A stretch of 64,000 nucleotides of DNA from Microbulbifer rhizosphaerae (GTDB lineage Bacteria; Pseudomonadota; Gammaproteobacteria; Pseudomonadales; Cellvibrionaceae), in NCBI RefSeq assembly GCF_014191725.1, contig NZ_JACHWZ010000014.1, positions 1-64,000 of the forward strand, read 5' to 3'. Positions 1-9,444 of the stretch are shown piece after piece (position 1 is the stretch's first letter; each line of letters starts with the position of its first letter). The notes beneath the pieces are model-generated. The model was not told the DNA's origin. It saw only the letters and a program-made list of their open reading frames with translations, and did no database searches. Made by a program: the position numbers and the translations under genes.

Positions 1-81
1 CTTGAGGGAAGTCGAACTCGGTAACTGACCCGCTTCGCTTTCCCTGGACTGCCGTCTCCGGCAACCCCTGAGGTGGCGCGC

Positions 82-150
82 ATTATAGCCGCCTCCCTCT
101 CCTTGGCAAGCGCTTTTTGAAACAATTTTCTTAAGAAAATCAATCACTTG
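82..150 (-). promoter_or_regulatory. rRNA-operon-type promoter with UP element, directed out of the left edge
   Basis: On the minus strand a perfect TATAAT (82-87) follows TTGCCA (104-109) with a 16-bp spacer. A GC-rich discriminator (GCGCGCC) lies directly downstream and an A/T-rich UP-like tract (about 115-150) upstream. This combination is typical of growth-rate-controlled rrn P1 promoters. In Pseudomonas an rRNA operon follows tyrS at this place, so I infer that a 16S gene starts beyond position 1. No rRNA sequence is visible in the window itself. Confidence 0.65.
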
Positions 151-276
151 GCGCTTGCTCCGCGCCGCTTACTCAGCGGCGAGGGCGCGAACTATACGGG
201 CTCGGATGGGGCCGTGCAAGGTTTTTCCCGCAAACAGTGGAAAATAATTCCAGGACGCGGGGATTGCCCTGCGAAA

Positions 277-1581
277 TCAGCCCGCGAGCTCAAACAGGTG
301 GTACTTCTTCTTGCCCAGGCGCACGAGAAAGAAGCGGTCGGCCAACGCCCTGGCCGGCGCGAACACCGACTGCGGCTCGGCGTTGCTCTCCAACCCCACT
401 GTCTCACCATTTACCAGGACCGCTTTGCGGCCCAGCGCGTCTTTCACCGGCTTGCCGGACGGGGCCATTCCCGCCTCCACCAGCAGATTGATCAGGCTCT
501 GCCCGCCGAACCCCGCCGGCAGGCTGGAACTGGGCAGGCCGTCCAGGCGCAGTTGTTCCAGATCACCCGCCGACAGCTCGGCAATTTCCCCGGAAAAGAG
601 CGCCCGGGAAATCCGCTCCGCGGCCGCCAGCCCCTCCTCACCGTGTACCAGGCGGGTCACTTCCCGGGCCAGGATACTCTGGGCTTCGGGCCTGCCGGCA
701 CGCTCGCGGTCAACGCCCTCTATGGCCTCGATTTCGTCCACGCTGAGGAAGGTGAAGTACCGCAGGAACTTGTATACGTCCGCATCGGCAGTGTTCAGCC
801 AGAACTGATAGAAGGCGTAGGGGGAAGTGCGGCTGGCATCGAGCCAGATGGTGCCACTCTCGGTTTTGCCGAACTTGCTGCCGTCAGCCTTGGTCACCAG
901 CGGCAGGGTCATGCCGTACACCTTGCCGCGGTGCTGGCGCCGGGTCAGGTCCACGCCACCGGTGATATTGCCCCACTGGTCCGAACCGCCAATCTGCAGA
1001 GTGCAGTTGTGGCGCCGGTACAACTCGGAGAAGTCCATGGACTGCAGCAGGATATAGGCGAATTCGGTGAAGGAAATACCCTCGCCCTCGCGCTGGAGCC
1101 GTTGTTTGACGGATTCCTTGTTCACCATATTGTTGACGGAGAAATGTTTTCCTACATCGCGCAGGAAGTCGAGCACGCTGAGATCTTTGGTCCAGTCCAG
1201 GTTGTTGACCACCAGTGCGCTGTTTTCTCCACGGTCGAAATCGATGAACTGCGACACCTGGCGCTTAAGCTTCTCCACCCAGCCGGTGACCACTTCCGGG
1301 CTGTTGAGGCTGCGCTCCTGCGCTTTGAAGGATGGGTCGCCAATCAGGCCGGTTGCGCCGCCAACCAGGGCGATCGGTTTGTGTCCTGCCGCCTGAAACC
1401 TCTTCAACGTGAGAAGTGGTACTAAACTACCAATATGCAGGGAATCCGCAGTGGGGTCGAAACCGCAATAGAGGGTGCGGCACTCCGCCAAATGCTGTGT
1501 CAGCTCGCCGTCACCGGTGGCCTGATTGATCAGCCCGCGGCGGTCCAAGTCTTTAAGCAGTGTCGTGTCGACCCCGGCCAT
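277..1581 (-). CDS. tyrS: Tyrosyl-tRNA synthetase
   Basis: Charges tRNA-Tyr with tyrosine in the cytoplasm. The 434-residue product has the class I signature DPTADSLHIGS (HIGH variant, residues 49-52), the tyrosine-site segment GGSDQWGNI, a KMSKS-like KFGKT near residue 240 and a C-terminal S4 RNA-binding domain (about 360-425). Length fits the bacterial TyrRS family. I start at ATG 1581, which has AAAGGGG upstream; an in-frame TTG at 1596 would place that ribosome site inside the coding region. The gene diverges from the M23 peptidase, the arrangement known in Pseudomonas. Confidence 0.97.
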   Translation of the reverse strand: MAGVDTTLLKDLDRRGLINQATGDGELTQHLAECRTLYCGFDPTADSLHIGSLVPLLTLKRFQAAGHKPIALVGGATGLIGDPSFKAQERSLNSPEVVTGWVEKLKRQVSQFIDFDRGENSALVVNNLDWTKDLSVLDFLRDVGKHFSVNNMVNKESVKQRLQREGEGISFTEFAYILLQSMDFSELYRRHNCTLQIGGSDQWGNITGGVDLTRRQHRGKVYGMTLPLVTKADGSKFGKTESGTIWLDASRTSPYAFYQFWLNTADADVYKFLRYFTFLSVDEIEAIEGVDRERAGRPEAQSILAREVTRLVHGEEGLAAAERISRALFSGEIAELSAGDLEQLRLDGLPSSSLPAGFGGQSLINLLVEAGMAPSGKPVKDALGRKAVLVNGETVGLESNAEPQSVFAPARALADRFFLVRLGKKKYHLFELAG

Positions 1582-1616
1582 CGTTTCCCCTTTCAAGTGC
1601 GAATCTGTTAATCAAT

Positions 1617-1673
1617 GCCGCCGAACGGCGGCGAAACGGGCTGCAACATTACCGGATATTGCGCCAAATACAA
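1617..1673 (-). promoter_or_regulatory. Candidate tyrS promoter and leader hairpin
   Basis: Minus-strand TTGTAT (1668-1673), a 16-bp spacer and TAATGT (1646-1651) form a plausible sigma-70 promoter. The leader then contains GCCGCC-GTTC-GGCGGC (1617-1632), a 6-bp stem without a following T tract. Whether the stem regulates tyrS cannot be told from the sequence. Confidence 0.4.
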
Positions 1674-1850
1674 GCGCCCGCACCACTGCCCAGGGAACAG
1701 AGCAGAGGAACTCAAACATGGACGGACAGGTCAATTATCCCGTGAACGGCGACAGAATTTTTGTTATAAAGCCGCCTCAGTGTTCGTTTTTTAGGCATTG
1801 GACGCCGCGAGCCCGGATAACAATCACAAATAGCGCCACCTGTTAAGACC

Positions 1851-3218
1851 ATGCAGAACCATCGCAAATCGCCGCCGCGTCTGTTCGGCGCCCTACGCCA
1901 GCACTTTCCGCGCACCCACGCCCTGGCTGCCGGCGCCGCCAGCTTTGCCCTGGCGCTGACCCTGTTTGTCTCCACCCCGGAAGTGGAGGCGAAGAGGCAC
2001 TCCCTGCCGGTAACCCTGTCCTCCATCGACAGCGATGCCGCCAGAGCAGATTTCGTCGACAACGGGCCCGCCGGCCGGGAACTGCGCAGCCAGAACCTGA
2101 AAGTGCAGAACGGCGACACCCTGTCCGACCTCTTCCAGCGCGCCGGCGTCAGCAGCGCGGAGATGTACCAGTTGCTGGCCAGCAGCGACGAGGCCCGCCA
2201 GTTGGCCAAACTGGCCCCCGGGGAAGAGCTGACTTTCCGCATGGACAGCGAAGGCGCACTGCAGAGTCTGGAGCTGTACCGCGACCGGCTCAACCGGATC
2301 GAGTTCAAGCGCGGCGAATCCGACGACTTCCAGTACACCCTGCACCAGCGCCAGGCGGACAGCTACACCGCCTACCGCCAGGGGGAGATCGAGAGCTCCC
2401 TGTTCGTGGCCGGCAGCGACGCAGGCCTGAGCCACAACCTGATCATGGCCATGGCGGACGTGTTCAGCTCCGATATCGACTTCGCCCTGGACATCCGCAA
2501 AGGCGACCATTTCAGCGTGATTTTCGATGAAGAGTTCCTGGACGGGGAAAAGATCGGCGACGGCCCCATCCAGGCGGTGACCTTCACCAACCAGGGCAAG
2601 GCCTTCAGCGCCGTGCGCTACACCGACGTCAACGGCGACACCAACTACTACACACCGGACGGCAAGAGCATGCGCAAGGCGTTTATCCGCACCCCGGTGG
2701 ATATCGGCCGCATCAGCTCCCACTACAACCCCCGCCGCCTGCATCCCATCTTCAAGACCCGGCGCCCGCACAACGGCACCGACTACGCGGCGCCCACCGG
2801 CACCCCGGTGTACGCCGCCGGCGACGGCCGCGTGACCCGGGCCGGCTACAGCAAGTCCAACGGCAACTATGTGTTTATCCAGCACGGCGAGCGCTACGTG
2901 ACCCGCTACCTGCACCTGAGCAAGCGCCTGGTAAAACGCGGACAGCGCGTGAAACAGCGCCAGGTGATCGGCAAGGTCGGCTCCACCGGCTACGCCACCG
3001 GCCCGCACCTGCATTACGAATTCCTGGTCGACGGCCGCCACCGCAATCCCGCCACCATCGTGCGCAAACTGCCCAAGGCCAAATCAATCCCCTCCGCGGA
3101 AATGGCCCGCTTCAAGACCCAGACCCAGCCGCTGCTGGCGCAGCTGGAGCGCTTTAAGCAGCCGGCCCTGGCCCAGCACCGCGAAGAAGAGGACAGCGAC
3201 AAGCAAAGCGTTAACTAG
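1851..3218 (+). CDS. M23 family murein endopeptidase with LysM-like domain (MepM/YebA type)
   Basis: Probably a periplasmic D,D-endopeptidase that cuts peptidoglycan cross-links. The 455 residues contain an N-terminal membrane anchor (about 24-41), a LysM/OapA-like region (about 75-125, VQNGDTLSDLFQ) and a C-terminal LytM domain. Zn ligands are visible: HNGTD near 307-311 and the HLHYEF motif near 386. The family requires both, so the enzyme looks active. It sits between tyrS and anmK; the latter recycles the anhydro-sugars that wall cleavage releases. No strong ribosome site precedes the ATG. Confidence 0.9.
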   Translation: MQNHRKSPPRLFGALRQHFPRTHALAAGAASFALALTLFVSTPEVEAKRHSLPVTLSSIDSDAARADFVDNGPAGRELRSQNLKVQNGDTLSDLFQRAGVSSAEMYQLLASSDEARQLAKLAPGEELTFRMDSEGALQSLELYRDRLNRIEFKRGESDDFQYTLHQRQADSYTAYRQGEIESSLFVAGSDAGLSHNLIMAMADVFSSDIDFALDIRKGDHFSVIFDEEFLDGEKIGDGPIQAVTFTNQGKAFSAVRYTDVNGDTNYYTPDGKSMRKAFIRTPVDIGRISSHYNPRRLHPIFKTRRPHNGTDYAAPTGTPVYAAGDGRVTRAGYSKSNGNYVFIQHGERYVTRYLHLSKRLVKRGQRVKQRQVIGKVGSTGYATGPHLHYEFLVDGRHRNPATIVRKLPKAKSIPSAEMARFKTQTQPLLAQLERFKQPALAQHREEEDSDKQSVN

Positions 3219-3221
3219 TGC

Positions 3222-3390
3222 CCCGTCTCGTACTAGGGCCTGTTAACGCAGCTCGCAGGGAGCGGCCATTCCATTTTCAACCCGGGTCATCTCGTTGACT
3301 TGCTTGACGTAGAATAACTACGCTGGCGTAAATGCGCCTCGCATCTGGCCGGCCAGTGGGCCCGCTTTTCATTATTTAGCACGAGACAGG
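3222..3390. mobile_element. Possible MITE-like element with imperfect terminal inverted repeats
   Basis: The spacer before anmK is bounded by CCCGTCTCGTACTA (3222-3235) and TAGCACGAGACAGG (3377-3390), which pair at 12 of 14 positions. Inside are AGGGCCTGTTAAC (3235-3247), the palindrome CGTAG-AATAA-CTACG (3308-3322) and GGCCGGCC. No reading frame of interest is present. The right end supplies the ribosome-site region of anmK. A MITE is only one explanation; chance pairing is possible. Confidence 0.35.
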
Positions 3391-3400
3391 ACGCTCCCAG

Positions 3401-4510
3401 ATGCCCGATCTATATATCGGCCTGATGTCCGGCACCAGTGTCGACTCCATCGACGCGGTACTGGTCGACTTCGGCAGCGGTGACACCCTCAATCCACAGA
3501 TCATCACCGCCCTCGGCCATCCTATTGACCCACCGCTTCGGGAAGCTATTCTCGCTCTCTGCGCCCCCGGCCCCTCCGAGTTGGACCGCGCTGGTCAACT
3601 GGATCGACAGATCGGCCAGGCGTTTGCCGATGCCACCAACACCCTGCTGGCGCGAGCCGGCGTCGAAGCCGGCGATATCACCGCCATTGGCAGCCACGGA
3701 CAGACGGTGCGCCACCGCCCGCCGGGTACGGTTACCGCGCCCTTCAGTCTGCAGCTGGGCGATCCCAACACCATTGCCGCCCTCACCGGAATCACGACGG
3801 TGGCGGACTTCCGCCGCCGCGACATGGCCCTAGGGGGACACGGCGCGCCGCTGATGCCGGCCTTCCACCGCGCCGCCTTCGCCACCGACCGCAACCGCGC
3901 GGTAGTCAATATCGGCGGCATGGCCAATATCACCGAACTGGCCGCGGATGGAGCCGTCTACGGCTACGACACCGGTCCCGGCAACGTCCTGCTCGACTAC
4001 TGGATATCCCTGCACCAAGGACAGCCGTTCGACCGCGACGGCGCCTGGGCCGCCAGTGGTCGGGTGCAGACGGAGCTGCTCAACCGGTTGATGGCAGACC
4101 CCTATTTCTCCGCCAAGCCCCCCAAGAGCACCGGCCGTGAAATTTTCAACGCCAGTTGGCTTGAGCAGGCCGGCGCCGGGTTGGAGTTGGCGCCGGCAGA
4201 CGTACAGGCCACGCTGGCGGAGGTGACCGCGGCCAGTATTGCCGAGGCGGTGCACCAGTTCGCCGATGGCGGTGAGCTGCTGGTGTGTGGCGGCGGGGCC
4301 AGAAACAAGGATCTGCTGGCGCGTCTGCGCCGGCACCTGCCCACCTGGTCCATCGCCTGCACCGGCAGCTACGGCATAGACGCCGACTGGCTGGAAGCGG
4401 TGGGTTTCGCCTGGCTGGCGCGACAGACGCTGCGCGGGCTGCCAGGCAACTGCCCGAGTGTGACCGGCGCGCGAGAAGAGACGGTGCTAGGGGGGGTTTA
4501 TCCGGCTTGA
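3401..4510 (+). CDS. anmK: Anhydro-N-acetylmuramic acid kinase
   Basis: Converts 1,6-anhydro-MurNAc from wall turnover into MurNAc-6-phosphate, using ATP for both hydrolysis and phosphorylation. The 369-residue product begins with the family signature GLMSGTSVDSID (7-18) and keeps the HGQTVRH and DTGPGN segments of the ASKHA-type fold. Length is normal for AnmK. AGGAC lies upstream of the ATG. It follows the M23 peptidase and converges on erpA. The window also has amgK-murU, a second MurNAc recycling route, so this organism appears to reuse muramic acid by two pathways. Confidence 0.95.
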   Translation: MPDLYIGLMSGTSVDSIDAVLVDFGSGDTLNPQIITALGHPIDPPLREAILALCAPGPSELDRAGQLDRQIGQAFADATNTLLARAGVEAGDITAIGSHGQTVRHRPPGTVTAPFSLQLGDPNTIAALTGITTVADFRRRDMALGGHGAPLMPAFHRAAFATDRNRAVVNIGGMANITELAADGAVYGYDTGPGNVLLDYWISLHQGQPFDRDGAWAASGRVQTELLNRLMADPYFSAKPPKSTGREIFNASWLEQAGAGLELAPADVQATLAEVTAASIAEAVHQFADGGELLVCGGGARNKDLLARLRRHLPTWSIACTGSYGIDADWLEAVGFAWLARQTLRGLPGNCPSVTGAREETVLGGVYPA

Positions 4511-4561
4511 TTGACGGGGCTCAAGGCGGGGCTCGAAAAGAACATTGGAGTTAAATGCGAA

Positions 4562-4672
4562 GGCCCTGATGCCGGTGGCTTTTTGCGGGACCTTATGAGG
4601 CAGGGATGCCGATTAGAGCTTACAAGGATGTATTCACAGCGTGTCCCGCAAAAAGCCACCGGTAGCAGGGCC
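4562..4672. repeat. Long intergenic inverted repeat, copy A
   Basis: Arms 4562-4590 and 4644-4672 (29 nt each) pair at 27 positions. The interior carries the family module GGATGTATTCACAGCGTG. Copies B to E lie near 27.8, 39.1, 52.4 and 60.6 kb. This one separates the convergent genes anmK and erpA, where it could act as a bidirectional terminator. A REP-like GGCCGCTCCTAC follows at about 4703-4717. Confidence 0.85.
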
Positions 4673-4730
4673 GCTACAGGCCCAGCTACAGAACCCACCT
4701 ACGGCCGCTCCTACAGGGAGTGCGGGGAAT

Positions 4731-5084
4731 TTAGATGGAGAAAGAGGAACCGCAGCCGCAGGTGGAGGAGGCGTTGGGGTTCTGCACCACAAAGCGGGAA
4801 CCGGACAGCCCCTCCTCATAGTCGACGCTGGCGCCCACCAGGTAGGGATAGCTCATGGCGTCCACCAGCACCTGGATGCCGTCTTTCTCGACCACGGCGT
4901 CATCCTCGGCTACCAGTTCGTCGAAGGTAAATCCGTACTGGAAACCGGAGCAGCCACCGCCGGTCACGAAAACCCGCAATTTGAGTTCCGGGTTGCCCTC
5001 GTCTTCCAGCAGGCTTTTGACCTTGGCTACCGCCTGGTCGGTCACCACAACCGGCTCGGGAGAAAAGGAAACAGCTTCTGACAT
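4731..5084 (-). CDS. erpA: Iron-sulfur cluster insertion protein ErpA
   Basis: A-type carrier that delivers Fe-S clusters to apoproteins. The 117-residue product has the three conserved cysteines of the HesB/IscA fold: C45 in [11 protein letters not shown], and C109 and C111 in the C-terminal CGCGSSF. I start at ATG 5084 with GAGAGA upstream; an in-frame start at 5123 would add 13 residues not typical of the family. The promoter upstream resembles an IscR type 1 site, which suits a gene induced when Fe-S clusters are limiting. Confidence 0.95.
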   Translation of the reverse strand: MSEAVSFSPEPVVVTDQAVAKVKSLLEDEGNPELKLRVFVTGGGCSGFQYGFTFDELVAEDDAVVEKDGIQVLVDAMSYPYLVGASVDYEEGLSGSRFVVQNPNASSTCGCGSSFSI

Positions 5085-5149
5085 AGGTTTCTCTCGACAC
5101 CAATAAGAGGTCGCACCGAACAAAAAGTATACAGTGCGAATTGGAGGCC

Positions 5150-5183
5150 ATTATCCTTAAATCCCAGCAATACAGTCAAGTAT
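5150..5183 (-). promoter_or_regulatory. erpA promoter overlapped by an IscR type 1-like site
   Basis: On the minus strand TTGACT (5174-5179), an 18-bp spacer and GATAAT (5150-5155) make a promoter. The -35 lies inside ATACTTGACTGTATT, continuing GCTGGGAT (5161-5183). The first half matches the published E. coli type 1 IscR consensus ATASYYGACTRWWWY. IscR is known to repress Fe-S genes through such sites. The same bases also form a GCAATAC/GTATTGC hairpin downstream of the bactofilin gene. Confidence 0.6.
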
Positions 5184-5208
5184 TGCCGGGGTGCGCTGGT
5201 AAACGAGC

Positions 5209-5619
5209 TTAGTCTACATCCACTATCGTTTCTTCCGAATATTCCAGCATGCGCGGCTCGCCGGCAGAATCCATCTCTACATTGGAGACCAGGGAACCGT
5301 TCACCTGGGCGCCCTTGACCATCTCGATCAGCTTGTAGTGCACATTGCCCTCCACCATCGCCTTGGAGGATAGCTCCAGGTGACGCGTGGCGTGTACATC
5401 GCCCTTCACGTTGCCGTTGATCACCACGTGGGGCACGCGGATCTCACCCTCGACGATACCGCCCTCGACGATCTGCAGGCGCGCATCGCTGTCGCTGTGC
5501 GCGTTGACATTGCCTCGCACCTTGCCCTCGATCACCAGATTGCCGCGGAAGTGCAGGTCGCCCGCCACCTCGGTGTGCCGCGCGATCAGGGTTGTGTTGT
5601 TACCACCGGAGCTCGCCAT
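5209..5619 (-). CDS. Bactofilin (polymer-forming cytoskeletal protein)
   Basis: The 136-residue product is a run of short beta-helical repeats rich in G, V and N (for example EGKVRGNV, VINGNVKGDV, MVEGNVHY), the pattern of the bactofilin/DUF583 core. Bactofilins polymerise without nucleotide and scaffold wall enzymes or positional proteins at the membrane. AGAAGG precedes the chosen ATG at 5619; an ATG at 5646 would bury it. The gene follows the DUF6776 membrane protein by about 75 bp, so the two are probably co-transcribed. Confidence 0.9.
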   Translation of the reverse strand: MASSGGNNTTLIARHTEVAGDLHFRGNLVIEGKVRGNVNAHSDSDARLQIVEGGIVEGEIRVPHVVINGNVKGDVHATRHLELSSKAMVEGNVHYKLIEMVKGAQVNGSLVSNVEMDSAGEPRMLEYSEETIVDVD

Positions 5620-5694
5620 AACTGCCTTCTCTTTTTTTCTCAACATAAGTCAAATGAAACCTCTCATTTCACGGAGTCTGGTTTACTCCGCTAT

Positions 5695-6441
5695 CTATGT
5701 TTTCTGCACCAGCCAGCCGTAGCGCCGCTCGATGTTGAAGCCTTTGCGCGCGCTGGATTTGAGCGTCAACTCCACCCCTTCCGGTTCAAAGTCCGGGGGC
5801 AGATGCAGCTCTCCCTCGATATTCTGGAAATACTTGAAACGCAGTGGTATCGACTCACTGTCCACCTGTTGCGACAACGTGCTCAGCGGATAGCGTTTGG
5901 GCTGCCCCGCCTCGGTACCGACAACAGTGAAAGTGGCGCTGCCGGTCACCACATTGTGGCGGGCCGCCGACTGCTGTACCAGCAGCTTGTATTGGTAGCG
6001 GCGCGCATCGCCGGTCTGGGAAATACTGAAGCGGCCGATGGAGACACCCTCGCTGCCGTCGGCGGGGGCCATGATGCCGCGGTAGAAAGAGATTTCCTGG
6101 CGCAGTTCGGCGATGAGGCTTTCCTTCTCCACCAACTCCGCGCGCACTTTCTCATTGGCCTGCTCGCCAATGGCCACCGACTGCTCCGCGGTCGCCACGC
6201 GCATGCGAAGCTCCTCGTTCTCTCTGCGCAACTTGTCCAGATGGCTCTCGGCCGCCTCGTGCGCCTGGGTTTTCCGGTCCAGACCGAGCCGCATCTTGTG
6301 CTGGCCGGCGAAGTAGGCGGCAGCCGATGTAGCGAGCACCAGCAGCGCCACCCCCAACACGGAAAAGACTCCGAAAAAGGGCCGGTGAGGCACCACCTTC
6401 ATGCGGTACTGCTTGCTGCCTTTGACTTTTTTCCGCGCCAT
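5695..6441 (-). CDS. DUF6776 family membrane protein with coiled coil
   Basis: The 248 residues begin with a basic cytoplasmic tail, one membrane segment (about 23-46) and an E/R/A-rich coiled coil (about 57-125, with ELRMRVATAEQ and AELRQEISFYRG). A beta-rich C-terminal domain follows. The shape fits a bitopic protein with a periplasmic head. It lies directly upstream of the bactofilin gene, and the same pairing occurs in related gammaproteobacteria, so I infer a shared envelope role. The molecular function is unknown. Confidence 0.75.
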   Translation of the reverse strand: MARKKVKGSKQYRMKVVPHRPFFGVFSVLGVALLVLATSAAAYFAGQHKMRLGLDRKTQAHEAAESHLDKLRRENEELRMRVATAEQSVAIGEQANEKVRAELVEKESLIAELRQEISFYRGIMAPADGSEGVSIGRFSISQTGDARRYQYKLLVQQSAARHNVVTGSATFTVVGTEAGQPKRYPLSTLSQQVDSESIPLRFKYFQNIEGELHLPPDFEPEGVELTLKSSARKGFNIERRYGWLVQKT

Positions 6442-6491
6442 TGGAATCCGCTGTGTTGTTATCGTTTATCGCCCGTCGGAGTCTGCCGATT

Positions 6492-7538
6492 CTAAGGCAG
6501 CAACGCCGGGCTCTCCAGCCCCAGCGCCTCATTCAGGCCAAACATGATGTTCATATTCTGCATCGCCTGCGCCGAAGCGCCCTTGGCCAGGTTGTCGATC
6601 ACCGAGAGCACCACCAGGGTATCCCGCCCCTGGGGCCGATGAAGGGAAATCCGGCACATGTTGCTGCCGCGCACACTGCGGGTCTGGGGATGACTGCCGG
6701 CGGGCATCACATCCACAAAGGGCTCGTCGGCATAGCGCTGCTCGAACAGCTGTTGCAGCTCTTCCAACTCCCGGCCGCCCCGCAGGGTGGAGTAGAGGGT
6801 TGCGTGAATGCCGCGAATCATGGGCAGCAGGTGCGGCACGAAGGTCACCCGCGCCTCCGCACTGCCAGCCGGTTGCGCCCGGCGCAGCCCCTGTTCGATC
6901 TCCGGCAGGTGGCGGTGGCCACCAGCGGAGTAAGCGCGAAAGTTGTCGCTGGTCTCCGCCAGCAGCAGCTCGGTCTTGCCCTGGCGACCGGCGCCGCTGG
7001 CGCCACTGGCGGCGTTGGCGATCAGCTGTTGCGGGTCCACCGCATCCGACTCCAACAGGGGAATCCAGCCCAGTTGTATCGCAGTGGGATAACAGCCCGG
7101 ACAGGCCACCAGTTGGGCGCCGGCGATCGCGTCGCGGTTGACCTCGGGCAGGCCGTACACCGCCATCTCCACCAGTTCCGGCGCGCCGTGGGGCTGGTTG
7201 TACCATTGCTCCCATGCGGGGACATCCGTGATACGGAAATCCGCGGACAGGTCGATCACGCGCACACCGCGCTTCATCAGCTCCGGCACCTGGGCCTGGG
7301 CGACACCGTGGGGAGTGGCGAAAAATACCAGGTCACAGCGGGACAACTGGTCGATATCCGGCTCACAAAAGGCCAGTTCGCAATGGCCGCGGAGGCTGGG
7401 AAACAGCTCCGCCACCGGAGTGCCCGCCAGGGCGCGGGATGTGATAGCGGTCAACTCCACCTGCGGGTGCCCGGCCAACAGGCGCAGCAGCTCCACTCCC
7501 GTGTAGCCGGTACCGCCCACAATTGCTACCTTGATCAC
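6492..7538 (-). CDS. argC: N-acetyl-gamma-glutamyl-phosphate reductase
   Basis: NADPH-dependent third step of arginine biosynthesis, reducing N-acetylglutamyl phosphate to the semialdehyde. From GTG 7538 the product is 348 residues: Rossmann motif GGTGYTG (8-14) and catalytic cysteine C149 in ACPGCYPTA. The start IKVAIVGG matches known ArgC N-termini, and AAGGAG lies upstream. The frame stays open for another 82 codons, but that extension crosses the divergent ClC start and has no family resemblance, so I reject it. Length fits type 1 ArgC. Confidence 0.95.
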   Translation of the reverse strand: MIKVAIVGGTGYTGVELLRLLAGHPQVELTAITSRALAGTPVAELFPSLRGHCELAFCEPDIDQLSRCDLVFFATPHGVAQAQVPELMKRGVRVIDLSADFRITDVPAWEQWYNQPHGAPELVEMAVYGLPEVNRDAIAGAQLVACPGCYPTAIQLGWIPLLESDAVDPQQLIANAASGASGAGRQGKTELLLAETSDNFRAYSAGGHRHLPEIEQGLRRAQPAGSAEARVTFVPHLLPMIRGIHATLYSTLRGGRELEELQQLFEQRYADEPFVDVMPAGSHPQTRSVRGSNMCRISLHRPQGRDTLVVLSVIDNLAKGASAQAMQNMNIMFGLNEALGLESPALLP

Positions 7539-7620
7539 CTTGTCCAAAACTCCTTTGCTGAAGCTATCTGTATAATGGTTCGGCACTCTACCACAAGCTT
7601 CTATCCGATAAGGATGTGCG

Positions 7621-9426
7621 GTGTCACAGCGCCCCCGGATTTCCGTCAAAAACAAACCGCCGAACTGGCCGCTCGGGGAGCGCGGCCTGGAAAAACTCCG
7701 CCTGGAACTCTCCTCCCAGGATGCACTGGCGCCTCTGCTGGCGATGGCGCTGCTCATCGGTTTCTGCGCCGGCGCGGTCACCATCGGCTTTCGCTACCTC
7801 AGCGAATGGCCCGCGGAATGGTTTTTGACAGCGCCGGGACATTTTGAATCCCTGCCGCCGCACTGGTGTTTCGCACTGCCGCTGATCGGCGCTCTGGTGT
7901 TGGCGGGCATATACCGCCTGCTCGAGCCAAACCGCCGCTACGTGGGCGTGGTTCACGTGCTCGACCGGCTGCACAACCACCAGGGGCAGATGCCCGGCAT
8001 CAACGCCCTGCTACAGTTTTTCGCCGGTGCCGTCGCGCTCCTCAGCGGCCACTCCGTGGGGCGCGAAGGGCCAGCGGTACATCTGGGTGCCACCAGCGGC
8101 AGTTGGGTGTCCGGCAGGTTGAAGCTGCCCAACAATTCCGTACGCAGCCTACTGGGCTGCGGCGTGGCCGCCGCCATTGCAGCCTCCTTCAACACGCCGC
8201 TGGCGGGCGTAGTGTTTGCGATGGAGGTGGTGATGATGGAGTACTCGGTAGCCGGCTTCCTGCCGGTGATACTGGCGGCGGTGGCCGGTAGCGCTGTGAC
8301 GCGGATCACCTTCGGCAGCCAGCCGGCGTTCAATGTACCCGCAATCCAGCTCAGTTCCCTGGCGGAGCTTCCACTGCTGTTCCTGTGCGCCCTGTCGATC
8401 GGCCTGCTGGCGGGGCTGTTTATCCGCGCCCAGCGTCGGCTGGCGCCGCTGCAACGCAAGTCGCCTCTGCTGCGTTTCCTCGCCGCCGGCCTGGTCACCG
8501 GCACACTGGCCATCTGGGTGCCGGAGATTCTCGGCACCGGCTACGACACCCTGGAAATGGCAATGCTGGGCAAGCTGGGGCTCGGCGCGCTGATCGCAAT
8601 CGTGGCGGCAAAGCTGGTGGCCACCGCCCTGGCCAGCGGCCTGGGCATTCCCGGCGGGGTGATCGGCCCCAGCCTGTTTCTCGGCGCCTGCATGGGCGGA
8701 ATCGCCGGCGGCCTCACCAACTTCCTTTTAGGCGACGCCACCGCCAGCCCCGGCTTCTACGCCATGGTGGGCATGGCGGCGATGATGGCCGCGCTGCTCA
8801 ATGCCCCCCTTGCGGCACTGCTGGCGATTCTCGAACTCACCTACAACCCCAATGTGCTCTTCCCCGGGATGATGATGATCGTGGTGGCCTGCGTGGTAAG
8901 CCGGCACCTCCTGGGCACAGAGGGGATCTTCCAGGAAACCCTGCGCGCGCTGGGCAAAAGCGGCACCCCCAGTTGGCGCCAGCAGATGCTTAGCCGGGTG
9001 GGAGTGGCCAGCGTCATGGACCGGCACTTCGCGGTGACGCCCCGGGAGATCGTCGAGGAGGACGCAGTGCGCCTGATCGAGCAGCATCCCCAGTGGATTG
9101 TGATCGATCTCCCCGGGGAGCCGACGCAACTGCTGCGCGCGGCGGACCTGGCCAGCTTCATGCAGCGGCTGGCGGAGGCGCGGGAACAAGGCAGGGAGCA
9201 GAAAACCATCGGCGAGAAACCGCCGGTGGACCTGCTCAAGCTCCCCGGCGAGCGTTTGCAACTGGCACCGCTCAACTGGCGCGCCACCCTGCTGGAAGCC
9301 CAGCAGCACCTGGAATCCAGCGGCGCCGATGCCCTCTACGTCGACCGCGGCCGCGGCGGAACACTGGACAGAGATGTCGCCGGCATTATCCTGCCGCAGC
9401 ATATCGACAACTTTTACCGCAAATAA
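7621..9426 (+). CDS. ClC-type chloride channel or H+/Cl- antiporter
   Basis: A 601-residue polytopic membrane protein. Two ClC filter motifs are clear: GREGP near residue 147, with its gating glutamate, and [12 protein letters not shown] near 342. The first ClC motif (GSGIP) is not recognisable; the corresponding region reads [19 protein letters not shown]. After the membrane part, about residues 460-600 resemble a degenerate CBS region ([11 protein letters not shown]). GTG start with AAGGATG upstream. Only 18 bp separate it from hemJ, so the two are probably one transcript. Channel versus antiporter cannot be decided here. Confidence 0.88.
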   Translation: MSQRPRISVKNKPPNWPLGERGLEKLRLELSSQDALAPLLAMALLIGFCAGAVTIGFRYLSEWPAEWFLTAPGHFESLPPHWCFALPLIGALVLAGIYRLLEPNRRYVGVVHVLDRLHNHQGQMPGINALLQFFAGAVALLSGHSVGREGPAVHLGATSGSWVSGRLKLPNNSVRSLLGCGVAAAIAASFNTPLAGVVFAMEVVMMEYSVAGFLPVILAAVAGSAVTRITFGSQPAFNVPAIQLSSLAELPLLFLCALSIGLLAGLFIRAQRRLAPLQRKSPLLRFLAAGLVTGTLAIWVPEILGTGYDTLEMAMLGKLGLGALIAIVAAKLVATALASGLGIPGGVIGPSLFLGACMGGIAGGLTNFLLGDATASPGFYAMVGMAAMMAALLNAPLAALLAILELTYNPNVLFPGMMMIVVACVVSRHLLGTEGIFQETLRALGKSGTPSWRQQMLSRVGVASVMDRHFAVTPREIVEEDAVRLIEQHPQWIVIDLPGEPTQLLRAADLASFMQRLAEAREQGREQKTIGEKPPVDLLKLPGERLQLAPLNWRATLLEAQQHLESSGADALYVDRGRGGTLDRDVAGIILPQHIDNFYRK

Positions 9427-9444
9427 CCTTTTAGGATCCGAATA

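Noticed and set aside
7539..7784. 82-residue N-terminal extension of argC
   Set aside because: It crosses into the divergent ClC gene and has no ArgC similarity; GTG 7538 gives the canonical start.
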